Origin: Clostridia bacterium
GTDB taxonomy: Bacteria; Bacillota_A; Clostridia; Christensenellales; Aristaeellaceae
Direction of reading: 5' to 3'
Assembly (NCBI GenBank): GCA_017620455.1
Contig: JAFZQK010000064.1
Coordinates: 1 to 10,947 of the forward strand
Length of the DNA stretch: 10,947 nt
How positions within the stretch are numbered: position 1 is the first letter of the stretch; each line of letters starts with the position of its first letter. A model generated the notes under the pieces. The model was not told the origin of the DNA and did not search any database. It saw only the letters and a program-made list of their open reading frames with translations. The position numbers and the translations under genes are program-made. Below are positions 1 through 6,029 of the stretch, in pieces.

Positions 1-957
1 CAGGGAGGGGGGCACCGGCTGGGCGCCGATGTGCATCAGCCGCCACTGGGACAGCTGATAGTCCTCCAGCTTCACGTCCCCGCGCTCGATGGCCGCCAGG
101 ATGTCCTGGGCCCAGGGCACCAGCAGCCAGACGATGGTGCATTTTTCCATACTCACCGCGTCCAGGATGGCCTTGGGCTTATTGCCCTTGAGGATCACCG
201 CCCGGCTGCCGGTGAAGAGCGAGCCGAACCAGTGCATTTTCGCGCCGGTGTGGTACAGCGGCGGGATGCAGAGGAACACGTCGTTATGGGTGGTTTCGTG
301 GTGCATGGCCTCCATCCGGGCGGACTGCAAAAGCGCCGTATGGTCCAGCAATATGGCCTTGGGGAAGCCCGTGGTGCCGGAGGAATAGTAAATGGCGGCC
401 TCGTCGGTATCCTCGATGAGCACCTTGGGGGCGGAGGAGGAGCAGTTCGCCACGGCCTCGTTGTAGCTTTCGGCGAAGGAGGGCCGGTTGTCCCCCACGA
501 AGAAGAGGATCTTTTCCCGGCTGATCTTGGGCACGATGTCCTCCACGCGGCCGATGAATTCCGGGCCGAAGAAAAGCACGTCCGCGTCCGCCAGGCGCAG
601 GCAGTATTCGATTTCGTCGGCGGTGTAGCGGAAATTCAGGGGCACCGCGATGGCCCCGGTTTTCAGGATGCCGAAGTAGATGGGCAGCCATTCCAGGCAG
701 TTCATCAGCAGGATGGCCACCTTCTGCCCCTTGCGGATGCCCCGGCTCATGAGCAGGTTCGCCACCCGGTTGGCTTTCTCGTCGAATACGCTCCAGGTGA
801 TCTCCCGGCGGTAGGGGGTGGCGGTGGTGGGCTGGATCAGTTCATATTCACGCCAGGTGACCCGGGGCTCCTCCTGGATCTCGGGGTTCATTTCCACCAG
901 GGCGGTTTCGTTTCCGTAGAGCTTGCTGTTTCTTTCCAGCAGGTCGGTTATGGGCAT
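1..957 (-). CDS. AMP-forming acyl-CoA synthetase (AMP-binding family), C-terminus outside window
   Basis: The reading frame is open from an ATG at 955-957 to the window edge, giving the first 319 residues of a protein that in this family is usually about 500-560 long. The adenylate-binding P-loop SSGTTGFPK is at residues 192-200, preceded by YY, and is followed by PPLYHTGA (around residue 232) and HIGAQPVPP near the end of the visible part. These are typical of the acyl/aryl-CoA synthetases that activate a carboxylate with ATP through an acyl-AMP and transfer it to CoA in the cytoplasm. The C-terminal lid domain with the catalytic lysine is not visible. The substrate (fatty, short-chain or aryl acid) cannot be read from sequence. 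The gene is divergent from the iorAB operon and has its own consensus promoter with a palindromic motif over the start site, shared with the symporter gene at 7050-8624. This suggests an acid-uptake and activation partnership. Confidence 0.9.
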   Translation of the reverse strand, partial: MPITDLLERNSKLYGNETALVEMNPEIQEEPRVTWREYELIQPTTATPYRREITWSVFDEKANRVANLLMSRGIRKGQKVAILLMNCLEWLPIYFGILKTGAIAVPLNFRYTADEIEYCLRLADADVLFFGPEFIGRVEDIVPKISREKILFFVGDNRPSFAESYNEAVANCSSSAPKVLIEDTDEAAIYYSSGTTGFPKAILLDHTALLQSARMEAMHHETTHNDVFLCIPPLYHTGAKMHWFGSLFTGSRAVILKGNKPKAILDAVSMEKCTIVWLLVPWAQDILAAIERGDVKLEDYQLSQWRLMHIGAQPVPPSL

Positions 958-981
958 GTCGGCGGCATCCTTTCTGTTTCC

Positions 982-1000
982 AGCGATATTCTTTATCGCT
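982..1000. repeat. Perfect 7-bp inverted repeat in the acyl-CoA synthetase leader
   Basis: AGCGATA (982-988) and TATCGCT (994-1000) are perfect inverted copies around a 5-nt spacer. The right arm overlaps the 24-bp palindrome at 991-1014. It can be a hairpin in the 5' leader or a second operator; there is no U-tract, so it is not a terminator on its own. Confidence 0.5.
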
Positions 1001-1014
1001 TTTATTCGCTAAAG
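991..1014. promoter_or_regulatory. 24-bp palindromic operator candidate, copy 1
   Basis: Read on the minus strand this is CTTTAGCG, then AATAAAAG, then CGATAAAG. The outer 8-bp half-sites are inverted copies of each other with 7 of 8 matches. The motif is 21/24 identical to the motif at 8680-8703, and the central 8 bp are identical. It begins one base past the -10 box of the acyl-CoA synthetase promoter and covers the predicted start site, a classic repressor position. The binding protein is unknown and no candidate TetR, GntR or MarR gene lies in the window. Confidence 0.55.
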
Positions 1015-1015
1015 A

Positions 1016-1044
1016 AGCATACCGCATTTTGCCGCGTTTGTCAA
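1016..1044 (-). promoter_or_regulatory. Sigma-A type promoter of the acyl-CoA synthetase gene
   Basis: On the minus strand a perfect TTGACA (complement of 1039-1044) is followed, after exactly 17 bp, by TATGCT (complement of 1016-1021). The predicted start is near 1009, leaving a leader of about 50 nt. The 24-bp palindrome at 991-1014 lies directly downstream and would cover the start site. Confidence 0.75.
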
Positions 1045-1065
1045 GGCGCGGACTGTATGGGCGTT

Positions 1066-1080
1066 GTACTAAAAAAGTAC
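1066..1080. promoter_or_regulatory. GTACT-N5-AGTAC dyad between the divergent promoters
   Basis: GTACT (1066-1070) and AGTAC (1076-1080) form a perfect inverted repeat around AAAAA. It lies almost midway between the -35 boxes of the two divergent promoters (1039-1044 and 1092-1097). The half-sites equal the outer GNACT/AGTNC elements of the E. coli TrpR operator, but the spacing here is 5 bp instead of 8. The next gene encodes a TrpR-family protein, so autoregulation is possible; this link is inference. Confidence 0.4.
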
Positions 1081-1091
1081 AGCGTCCGCGC

Positions 1092-1120
1092 TTTACTTAC
1101 ACGCTTTAATGTGCTAAAAT
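1092..1120 (+). promoter_or_regulatory. Promoter of the TrpR-like/iorAB/paaK/ACT operon
   Basis: TTTACT at 1092-1097 and TAAAAT at 1115-1120 are separated by 17 bp, with a TGC extended -10 element at 1112-1114. The predicted start near 1127 gives a leader of about 48 nt before the ATG at 1175. The spacer holds CTTTAATG (1104-1111), identical to one half-site of the operator at 8680-8703. Confidence 0.7.
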
Positions 1121-1174
1121 ACAGGCGAAACCAAAGCCGCGGAGCGCCCGGAAAAAGAGGGGGACGGAGAAAAA

Positions 1175-1498
1175 ATGGCGAGGAACGCGAAAAAACAACG
1201 GAGCAACGCGCTGTACGAGGCCATCGTGCAGCTCAGGGACGCGGAGGAATGCAAACGGTTTTTCGACGACCTGTGCACCCCCACGGAGCTGCGCAGCATG
1301 GAGCAGCGCTACGATGTGGCGGCGTATCTGATGCAGGACAAGGTGTATCTGGAGATCCTGGAAAAGACGGGGGCCAGCAGCGCCACCATCAGCCGGGTGC
1401 GCAGGAACATCCTGGATAACGAATCCGGCGGCACCATGCGGGAAATGATCCTGCGGATGGGGCTGAACAAAGAAGAACAGGGAGAAGAAATGAAATGA
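1175..1498 (+). CDS. yerC: YerC/YecD-type TrpR-like DNA-binding protein
   Basis: This 107-residue protein matches the TrpR-related YerC/YecD family in length and layout. The segment LCTPTELRSMEQRYDVA (33-49) corresponds to the TrpR helices around TPDE. A helix-turn-helix follows at about residues 56-80, with GASSATISRVRRNI resembling the GAGIATITR recognition helix of TrpR. In E. coli, TrpR is a tryptophan-activated repressor; the ligand of the YerC family is not established. GGAG at 1166-1169 sets the start five bases upstream of ATG. The stop overlaps the iorA start as ATGA (1495-1498), so the two are translationally coupled. Being the first gene of an operon for aromatic 2-oxoacid oxidation, it is a good candidate for a local sensor of tryptophan or another aromatic amino acid, but this is inferred from position. 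The Lys/Glu-rich tail after residue 85 looks flexible. Confidence 0.85.
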   Translation: MARNAKKQRSNALYEAIVQLRDAEECKRFFDDLCTPTELRSMEQRYDVAAYLMQDKVYLEILEKTGASSATISRVRRNILDNESGGTMREMILRMGLNKEEQGEEMK

Positions 1499-3240
1499 AA
1501 AAACTGATGCTTGGCAACGCGGCGGCGGCCCGGGGGCTGTATGAAGCGGGGTGCGCGGTGGTGTCCTCCTATCCCGGCACGCCCAGCACCGAAATCACCG
1601 AGGAGCTGGCCAAATACGACGAGGTATACTGCGAATGGGCGCCCAACGAGAAGGTGGCCATGGAGGTGGCCTTCGGGGCCAGCCTGGCGGGGAAGCGCAG
1701 CTTCTGCGGCATGAAGCACGTGGGCCTCAACGTGGCGGCGGACCCGCTGTTCACTATTTCCTACACCGGGGTCAACGCCGGGATGGTCATTGCCGTGGCG
1801 GACGACGCGGGGATGCATTCCTCCCAGAACGAGCAGGATTCCCGGCATTACGCCCGGGCGTCGAAGGTGCCCATGCTGGAGCCCTCGGACGCGGGGGAGG
1901 CCCTGACGTTTGCGAAAAAGGCGTATGAGATCTCCGAACAGTTCGATACGCCCGTGTTCTTAAAAATGTGCACCCGCATCGCCCACTCCCAGTCCGCGGT
2001 GGAAACGTTCCCCCGAGCGGACGTGCCCGTGAAGCCCTATGAAAAGAACATCGGCAAGTACGTCATGATGCCCGGCAACGCCATCCGCCGCCATCCCATC
2101 GTGGAGGAGAGGACGAAAAAGCTGACCGAGTTTGCGGAAAACAGCGAACTGAACCGGATCGAGCCGGGCAGTGACGGCAGCATCGGCATCATCACCTCCT
2201 CCACCAGCTACCAGTACGTGAAGGAGGCCTGCGGCGACAGGTATCCCGTGCTGAAGCTGGGCATGATCTGGCCCCTGCCGGAAAAGAAGATCCGGGATTT
2301 CGCGGCGCAGGTACAGCGCCTGATCGTGGTGGAGGAGCTGGACCCCTTCATCGAGAACCATTGCCGGGTGCTGGGCCTGGCCGTGGAAGGCAAGAGCCTG
2401 TTCCCGCCCCTGGGCGAGCTGAGCCAGAATATCGTGCGGGATAAGCTGGGCATCCCCCGGCAGCAAGGGCCGGATCTGGGCGAGCAGGTGCCCGCCCGGC
2501 CGCCGGTGATGTGCGCCGGCTGCCCCCACCGGGGCCTGTTCTATACCCTGAACCGCAATAAGTGCACGGTGCTGGGCGACATCGGCTGCTATACCCTGGG
2601 GGCGGTGGCGCCCCTGGCGGCCATTGAAATGACGGCCTGCATGGGCGCGTCCGTCAGCGCCATCCACGGGTTCAACAAGGCCCGGGGCGCGGACAGCGAG
2701 CATAAGACCGTGGCCGTCATCGGCGACAGCACCTTCATGCACTCCGGCATGACGGGCCTGGCCAACATCGCCTACAACCAGTCCAATTCCACGGTGATCA
2801 TCCTGGACAATTCCATCACCGGCATGACCGGCCACCAGCAGAACCCCACCACCGGCTACAACATCAAGGGCGATCCGGCGGGGAAGATCGACCTGGAAAG
2901 CCTCTGCCGCGCCATGGGCTTCCATCGCGTCCTGGTGGTGGACCCCTACGATCTGGCGGCCTGCGACAAGGCCGTGAAGGAGGAACTGGCGGCGGACGAG
3001 GCGTCCGTCATCATCTCCCGGCGGCCCTGCGCCCTGCTCAAATATGTGAAGCACAAGCCGTCCCTCCGGGTGGACGCGGGCAAGTGCGTGGGCTGCAAGA
3101 GCTGCATGCGCATCGGCTGCCCGGCCATCTCCATCAAGGACGGCAAGGCCCGGGTGGACGAAACGCTGTGCGTGGGCTGCGGCGTGTGCAGCCAGCTGTG
3201 CCGCGTGGATGCCTTTGAGAGCACGGCGAAGGAGGCGTGA
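1495..3240 (+). CDS. iorA: Indolepyruvate:ferredoxin oxidoreductase, alpha subunit
   Basis: This 581-residue protein is the catalytic subunit of a cytoplasmic thiamine-diphosphate enzyme that decarboxylates aryl pyruvates to arylacetyl-CoA, reducing ferredoxin. The N-terminal pyrimidine-binding domain has YPGTPSTEI (24-32) and EWAPNEKVA. MCAGCPHRG (339-347) opens the diphosphate-binding domain, with GDS at 410-412 and DN at 438-439 forming the metal/TPP motif. The C-terminal ferredoxin domain has two 4Fe-4S sets: Cys 531, 534, 537, 542 (CX2CX2CX4CP) and Cys 559, 562, 565, 569 (CX2CX2CX3C), the latter followed by Arg rather than the common Pro. Length and domain order fit IorA of anaerobic bacteria and archaea. 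It is coupled to the upstream TrpR-like gene by an ATGA overlap and is followed three bases later by iorB. Preference among indole-, phenyl- and hydroxyphenylpyruvate cannot be told from sequence. Confidence 0.95.
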   Translation: MKKLMLGNAAAARGLYEAGCAVVSSYPGTPSTEITEELAKYDEVYCEWAPNEKVAMEVAFGASLAGKRSFCGMKHVGLNVAADPLFTISYTGVNAGMVIAVADDAGMHSSQNEQDSRHYARASKVPMLEPSDAGEALTFAKKAYEISEQFDTPVFLKMCTRIAHSQSAVETFPRADVPVKPYEKNIGKYVMMPGNAIRRHPIVEERTKKLTEFAENSELNRIEPGSDGSIGIITSSTSYQYVKEACGDRYPVLKLGMIWPLPEKKIRDFAAQVQRLIVVEELDPFIENHCRVLGLAVEGKSLFPPLGELSQNIVRDKLGIPRQQGPDLGEQVPARPPVMCAGCPHRGLFYTLNRNKCTVLGDIGCYTLGAVAPLAAIEMTACMGASVSAIHGFNKARGADSEHKTVAVIGDSTFMHSGMTGLANIAYNQSNSTVIILDNSITGMTGHQQNPTTGYNIKGDPAGKIDLESLCRAMGFHRVLVVDPYDLAACDKAVKEELAADEASVIISRRPCALLKYVKHKPSLRVDAGKCVGCKSCMRIGCPAISIKDGKARVDETLCVGCGVCSQLCRVDAFESTAKEA

Positions 3241-3243
3241 GCA

Positions 3244-3816
3244 ATGGAAACGAAAAATGTGATGATCGTGGGCGTGGGCGGCCAGGGCAGTCTGCTGGCC
3301 AGCAAGCTGCTGGGCCGAGTGTTATTGGAGCAGGGGTATGACGTGAAGGTTTCGGAGGTCCACGGCATGAGCCAGCGGGGCGGCAGCGTGGTCACCTACG
3401 TGCGCTACGGCGACAAGGTGGCGTCTCCCGTCATCGACAGGGGCGAAGCGGACTTCATCGTGTCCTTTGAGCTGCTGGAGGCGGCGCGCTGGGTGTCCTT
3501 CCTCCGGCCCGGCGGGCAGATCGTCACCTCCACCCAGCAGATCGACCCCATGCCCGTGGTGACGGGCGCGGCGCAGTATCCCGAAAATCTGGTGGAAAAA
3601 ATGAAGGCCGCCGGGGCGAAGGTGGACGCGCTGGACTGCCTGGCCCTGGCCAAGCAGGCCGGCAGCAGCAAGGCCGTGAACATCGTGCTGATGGGCCGCC
3701 TCAGCCATTATTTCGATCTGCCGCAGGAGGCCTGGCAGAAGGCCATGGAAGCCATCGTGCCCGCCAAATTCCTGGAAATGAACAAAAAGGCCTTTGAGCT
3801 GGGAAAAAACGCGTAA
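3244..3816 (+). CDS. iorB: Indolepyruvate:ferredoxin oxidoreductase, beta subunit
   Basis: This 190-residue protein is the gamma-domain partner of IorA (pyruvate ferredoxin/flavodoxin oxidoreductase gamma-type fold) and is needed for CoA-dependent arylpyruvate oxidation. It has the family's N-terminal VGVGGQG (9-15) and the conserved EVHGMSQRGGSV (about 39-50), which are diagnostic for 2-oxoacid oxidoreductase gamma domains. The length is normal for IorB (about 190-200). The start lies three bases after the iorA stop, with a GGAGG inside the last codons of iorA, so the two subunits are made together. The gap to the next gene is 120 bases. Confidence 0.95.
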   Translation: METKNVMIVGVGGQGSLLASKLLGRVLLEQGYDVKVSEVHGMSQRGGSVVTYVRYGDKVASPVIDRGEADFIVSFELLEAARWVSFLRPGGQIVTSTQQIDPMPVVTGAAQYPENLVEKMKAAGAKVDALDCLALAKQAGSSKAVNIVLMGRLSHYFDLPQEAWQKAMEAIVPAKFLEMNKKAFELGKNA

Positions 3817-3936
3817 ACGCGGCGAATCTGATTCCGGCTTTCCCGGCCGTAATGCCGTTTTCGTGACACAGGAATGACAAACTTTTTTGACTCAATCTGC
3901 TTATGAATGATTTTACCGCGAAAGAAGGAATTGCCT

Positions 3937-5241
3937 ATGGCGGAACGCTATTTTCAGCCCGAAATCGAAACCGCAAGCCGGGAGCAGATCAAGGCCTGGC
4001 AGGATGAGCGCCTGGTCAAGCAGGTGTGTCACGTGTGGGACAGCGTGCCCTATTACCGCAAAAAGATGGAGGAAAAGGGCCTGACCCCGGACGACATCAA
4101 AGGAACCGAAGATTTGCACAAGCTGCCGTTCCTGAGCAAGTACGACCTTCGGGACGCCTACCCCTACGGCATGCTGGGCGTTCCCAAGGACCAGGTGGTG
4201 CGTATCCATTCCACCTCCGGCACTACCGGCAAGCGGGTGGTGGCCTTCTATTCCCAGGCGGACGTGGACCTGTGGGACGACTGCACCGCCCGGGCCCTGA
4301 CCGCCGCCGGTGCCACGGCGGAGGATGTGTGCCAGGTCAGCTACGGTTACGGCCTGTTCACCGGCGGCATGGGCCTCCACGGCGGCAGCCAGAAGGTGGG
4401 CTGCATGACGGTGCCCATGTCCTCCGGCAATACCGAAAGGCAGATCATGTTCATCCGGGACCTGAACGCCACCATCCTCTGCTGCACCCCTTCCTACGCT
4501 GAATACCTGGGGGAGAGCATGAAGGAAATGGGCCTCACCCCGGATCAGATCCCGCTTAAGGCGGGCATTTTCGGCGCGGAGGCCTGGAGCGAGGAAATGC
4601 GCCGGGATATCGAAAAGACCCTGGGCATCAAGGCCTACGATATCTACGGGCTCACGGAGCTTTCCGGCCCCGGCGTGGCCTTCGAGTGCTCCGCCCAGAA
4701 CGGCATGCACATCAACGAGGACCACTTCATCGCCGAGATCATCGACCCCGAAACCGGCGAGGTGCTGCCCGAGGGGCAGCAGGGTGAACTGGTATTCACC
4801 GCCATCACCAAGCAGGCCTTCCCCCTCATCCGCTACCGCACCCGGGATATCTGCGTGCTGAGCCGGGAAAAGTGCCCCTGCGGGCGTACCCATGTGAAGA
4901 TGAGCAAGCCCCGGGGCCGCAGCGACGATATGCTCATCATCCGCGGCGTGAACGTGTTCCCCAGCCAGATCGAAACCGTGCTGCTCAATCAGGGCTATCC
5001 CGCCAATTACCAGATCATCGTGGACCGCGTCAACTATACCGACACCCTGGACGTGCAGGTGGAAATGACCCCCGAAATGTTCACCGACAGCGTGGGCGAG
5101 ATCGAAAAGCGGCAGAAGGAGCTGGTGGCCGGACTGCGGACCATGCTGGGCCTCACCGCCAAGGTGACGTTGGTAGCGCCCAAATCCATCGTCCGCAGCG
5201 AGGGCAAGGCCGTGCGCGTCATCGACAAACGCAGGATTTAA
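3937..5241 (+). CDS. paaK: Phenylacetate-CoA ligase (arylacetate-CoA ligase)
   Basis: The 434-residue protein is a PaaK-type AMP-forming ligase, shorter than fatty acyl-CoA synthetases, as expected for the family. It carries the P-loop STSGTTGK (92-99), the Y-G-L-T-E adenylate motif at about 237-241, CPCGRTH near 312-318, and the PRGRSDDMLIIRGVNVFPSQ segment that leads into the C-terminal AMP-binding domain. It converts phenylacetate, or a related arylacetate, with ATP and CoA to the arylacetyl-CoA. I chose ATG 3937 because AAGGAA lies six bases upstream; an in-frame ATG at 3907 would add ten residues but has no good ribosome binding site. The gene follows iorB by 120 bases without a convincing terminator or promoter between them, so co-transcription is likely. 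Together with IorAB it links aryl pyruvates, arylacetyl-CoA and arylacetate; the in vivo direction is not shown by the sequence. Confidence 0.93.
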   Translation: MAERYFQPEIETASREQIKAWQDERLVKQVCHVWDSVPYYRKKMEEKGLTPDDIKGTEDLHKLPFLSKYDLRDAYPYGMLGVPKDQVVRIHSTSGTTGKRVVAFYSQADVDLWDDCTARALTAAGATAEDVCQVSYGYGLFTGGMGLHGGSQKVGCMTVPMSSGNTERQIMFIRDLNATILCCTPSYAEYLGESMKEMGLTPDQIPLKAGIFGAEAWSEEMRRDIEKTLGIKAYDIYGLTELSGPGVAFECSAQNGMHINEDHFIAEIIDPETGEVLPEGQQGELVFTAITKQAFPLIRYRTRDICVLSREKCPCGRTHVKMSKPRGRSDDMLIIRGVNVFPSQIETVLLNQGYPANYQIIVDRVNYTDTLDVQVEMTPEMFTDSVGEIEKRQKELVAGLRTMLGLTAKVTLVAPKSIVRSEGKAVRVIDKRRI

Positions 5242-5254
5242 GGAGGATGCAGCC

Positions 5255-5686
5255 ATGAGTGTAAAGCAGATTTCCGTGTTCCTGGAAAATAAGCCCGGCG
5301 CCCTGGCGGACCTGACGCGGGTGCTGGCGGAAAACGAGATCGACATGCGGGCCTTCTCCCTGGCGGAAACCAGCGATTTCGGTATCGCCCGGATCATCGT
5401 GGACGATCTGTATAAGACCACTACGGTGCTCAAGGACGCGGGGTTCATCCACGCAGTGAGCAGCGTGCTGGCGGTGAAGATCCCCGACGTGCCGGGCGGG
5501 CTGAGCCACGTGCTCTCTATCCTCAACGAGGAAAATACCAACGTGGAGTATATGTACGCTTTCCTGGGCGCCCAGGCGGGCAGCGCCTATATGATCTTCA
5601 AGGTGGCGGGCCACCATAAAGCCGCCGCCGCCCTGACGGGCCGGGGGATCCGTCTGGTGGATCAGGAGGAACTGAGCGAACTGTAA
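5255..5686 (+). CDS. Tandem ACT-domain protein (probable amino-acid-binding regulator)
   Basis: The 143-residue protein consists of two ACT domains and nothing else. The first covers about residues 3-68, with the ligand-loop pattern ENKPGALADLTRVL. The second covers about 70-140, with VPGGLSHVLSIL in the equivalent place. ACT domains bind amino acids and usually control metabolic enzymes allosterically; stand-alone pairs of this type are commonly found beside iorAB and paaK genes in anaerobes. The start is set by AAGGAGG at 5240-5246, which overlaps the paaK stop codon, so the two genes are tightly linked. It is the last gene of the operon. A sensing role for Phe, Tyr or Trp is inferred from context; there is no catalytic domain. 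Confidence 0.9.
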   Translation: MSVKQISVFLENKPGALADLTRVLAENEIDMRAFSLAETSDFGIARIIVDDLYKTTTVLKDAGFIHAVSSVLAVKIPDVPGGLSHVLSILNEENTNVEYMYAFLGAQAGSAYMIFKVAGHHKAAAALTGRGIRLVDQEELSEL

Positions 5687-5705
5687 AAACGCCGGAAGGA
5701 CGATC

Positions 5706-5726
5706 GGGGGGCTTCTTCAGCCCCCC
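5706..5726 (+). terminator. GC hairpin after the ACT gene
   Basis: GGGGGGCT (5706-5713) pairs perfectly with AGCCCCCC (5719-5726) around TCTTC, 20 nt after the ACT-gene stop. It lacks a U-tract, so it may act as a 3' mRNA end stabiliser, a pause site or a factor-dependent terminator, not a classical intrinsic terminator. Confidence 0.45.
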
Positions 5727-5737
5727 GGCCCCCCGAA

Positions 5738-5758
5738 CCAGGAGGGTCCCCCTCCTGG
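5738..5758. repeat. Perfect 9-bp hairpin with TCC loop
   Basis: CCAGGAGGG (5738-5746) and CCCTCCTGG (5750-5758) are exact inverted copies around a 3-nt loop. It is part of the hairpin-dense convergent region and has no U-tract on either strand. Confidence 0.7.
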
Positions 5759-5943
5759 ACCTCGGCTGTGGGTTTTCTCGTTTGCTTTCGGGCACGGCGT
5801 TCTCTGAACGCCATACCGGTGCGCTCTGCGCACCGGGAAAAACGAACGAATGACCCGCAGGAAAGCGCTTGCGTTTTCCTGCGGTTCTTCGTCGTTTTTC
5901 GCATGTCCGAAAGCCAATGATTCGCTGCGGCGGGAGCCGATCC
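5757..5943. repeat. Large nested palindrome with four-way-junction architecture
   Basis: An 11-bp closing stem (5784-5794 with 5904-5914, one G.U) encloses three arms. Arm A is GGCGTTC-TCT-GAACGCC (5796-5812). Arm B is CCGGTGCGC-TCT-GCGCACCGG (5816-5836). Arm C is a long imperfect hairpin at 5837-5900: 9 bp (5837-5845/5892-5900), a bulge, 4 bp, then a 14-bp tip with one G.U (5855-5868/5871-5884). Linkers between the arms are only 0-3 nt. Outside the closing stem, weaker pairing continues at 5778-5782/5916-5920, 5762-5767/5935-5940 and 5757-5759/5941-5943. No credible ORF lies here. It may be a mobile palindromic repeat (MITE- or REP-like) or a structured 3' RNA; I do not recognise it as a known family. 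Confidence 0.65.
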
Positions 5944-5981
5944 TTCCGTATCGGACGAGCGGTATCCGCAGTCGGCGGGGT

Positions 5982-6029
5982 CCGGGGTGGGATGCCCACC
6001 CCGGCGGGGTTTTAAAGGGGCGGCGCCCC
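5982..6029 (-). terminator. Paired GC hairpins at the 3' end of the amidohydrolase gene
   Basis: On the minus strand the first hairpin after the amidohydrolase stop is GGGGC-GCC-GCCCC (6029-6017), followed by TTTAAAA, a weak terminator-like tail. Next comes a perfect 10-bp stem, CCGGGGTGGG at 5982-5991 with CCCACCCCGG at 5995-6004, around a 3-nt loop. The CCCC at 5999-6002 can instead pair with GGGG at 6006-6009, so alternative folds exist. Confidence 0.45.

Noticed and set aside
31..1419. Long plus-strand reading frame across the acyl-CoA synthetase gene and into the TrpR-like gene
   Set aside because: It is a GC-driven shadow; the minus-strand frame carries unmistakable AMP-binding motifs and the TrpR-like protein is encoded in another frame.
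3844..3861. Possible terminator between iorB and paaK
   Set aside because: The stem is only 4 bp (CGGC/GCCG), followed by TTTT, too weak to call; co-transcription remains more likely.
3887..3892. TTGACT as a -35 box for a separate paaK promoter
   Set aside because: No acceptable -10 hexamer is found at 16-18 bp; the nearest TATGAA is 9 bp away.
3907..5241. PaaK starting ten residues earlier at 3907
   Set aside because: No good ribosome binding site precedes 3907, whereas AAGGAA lies six bases before the ATG at 3937 and family members begin near there.
5706..6029. CRISPR array or tRNA cluster as an explanation of the hairpins
   Set aside because: There are no regularly spaced direct repeats, and no hairpin shows tRNA arm lengths, a TTC loop arm or a CCA-type end.
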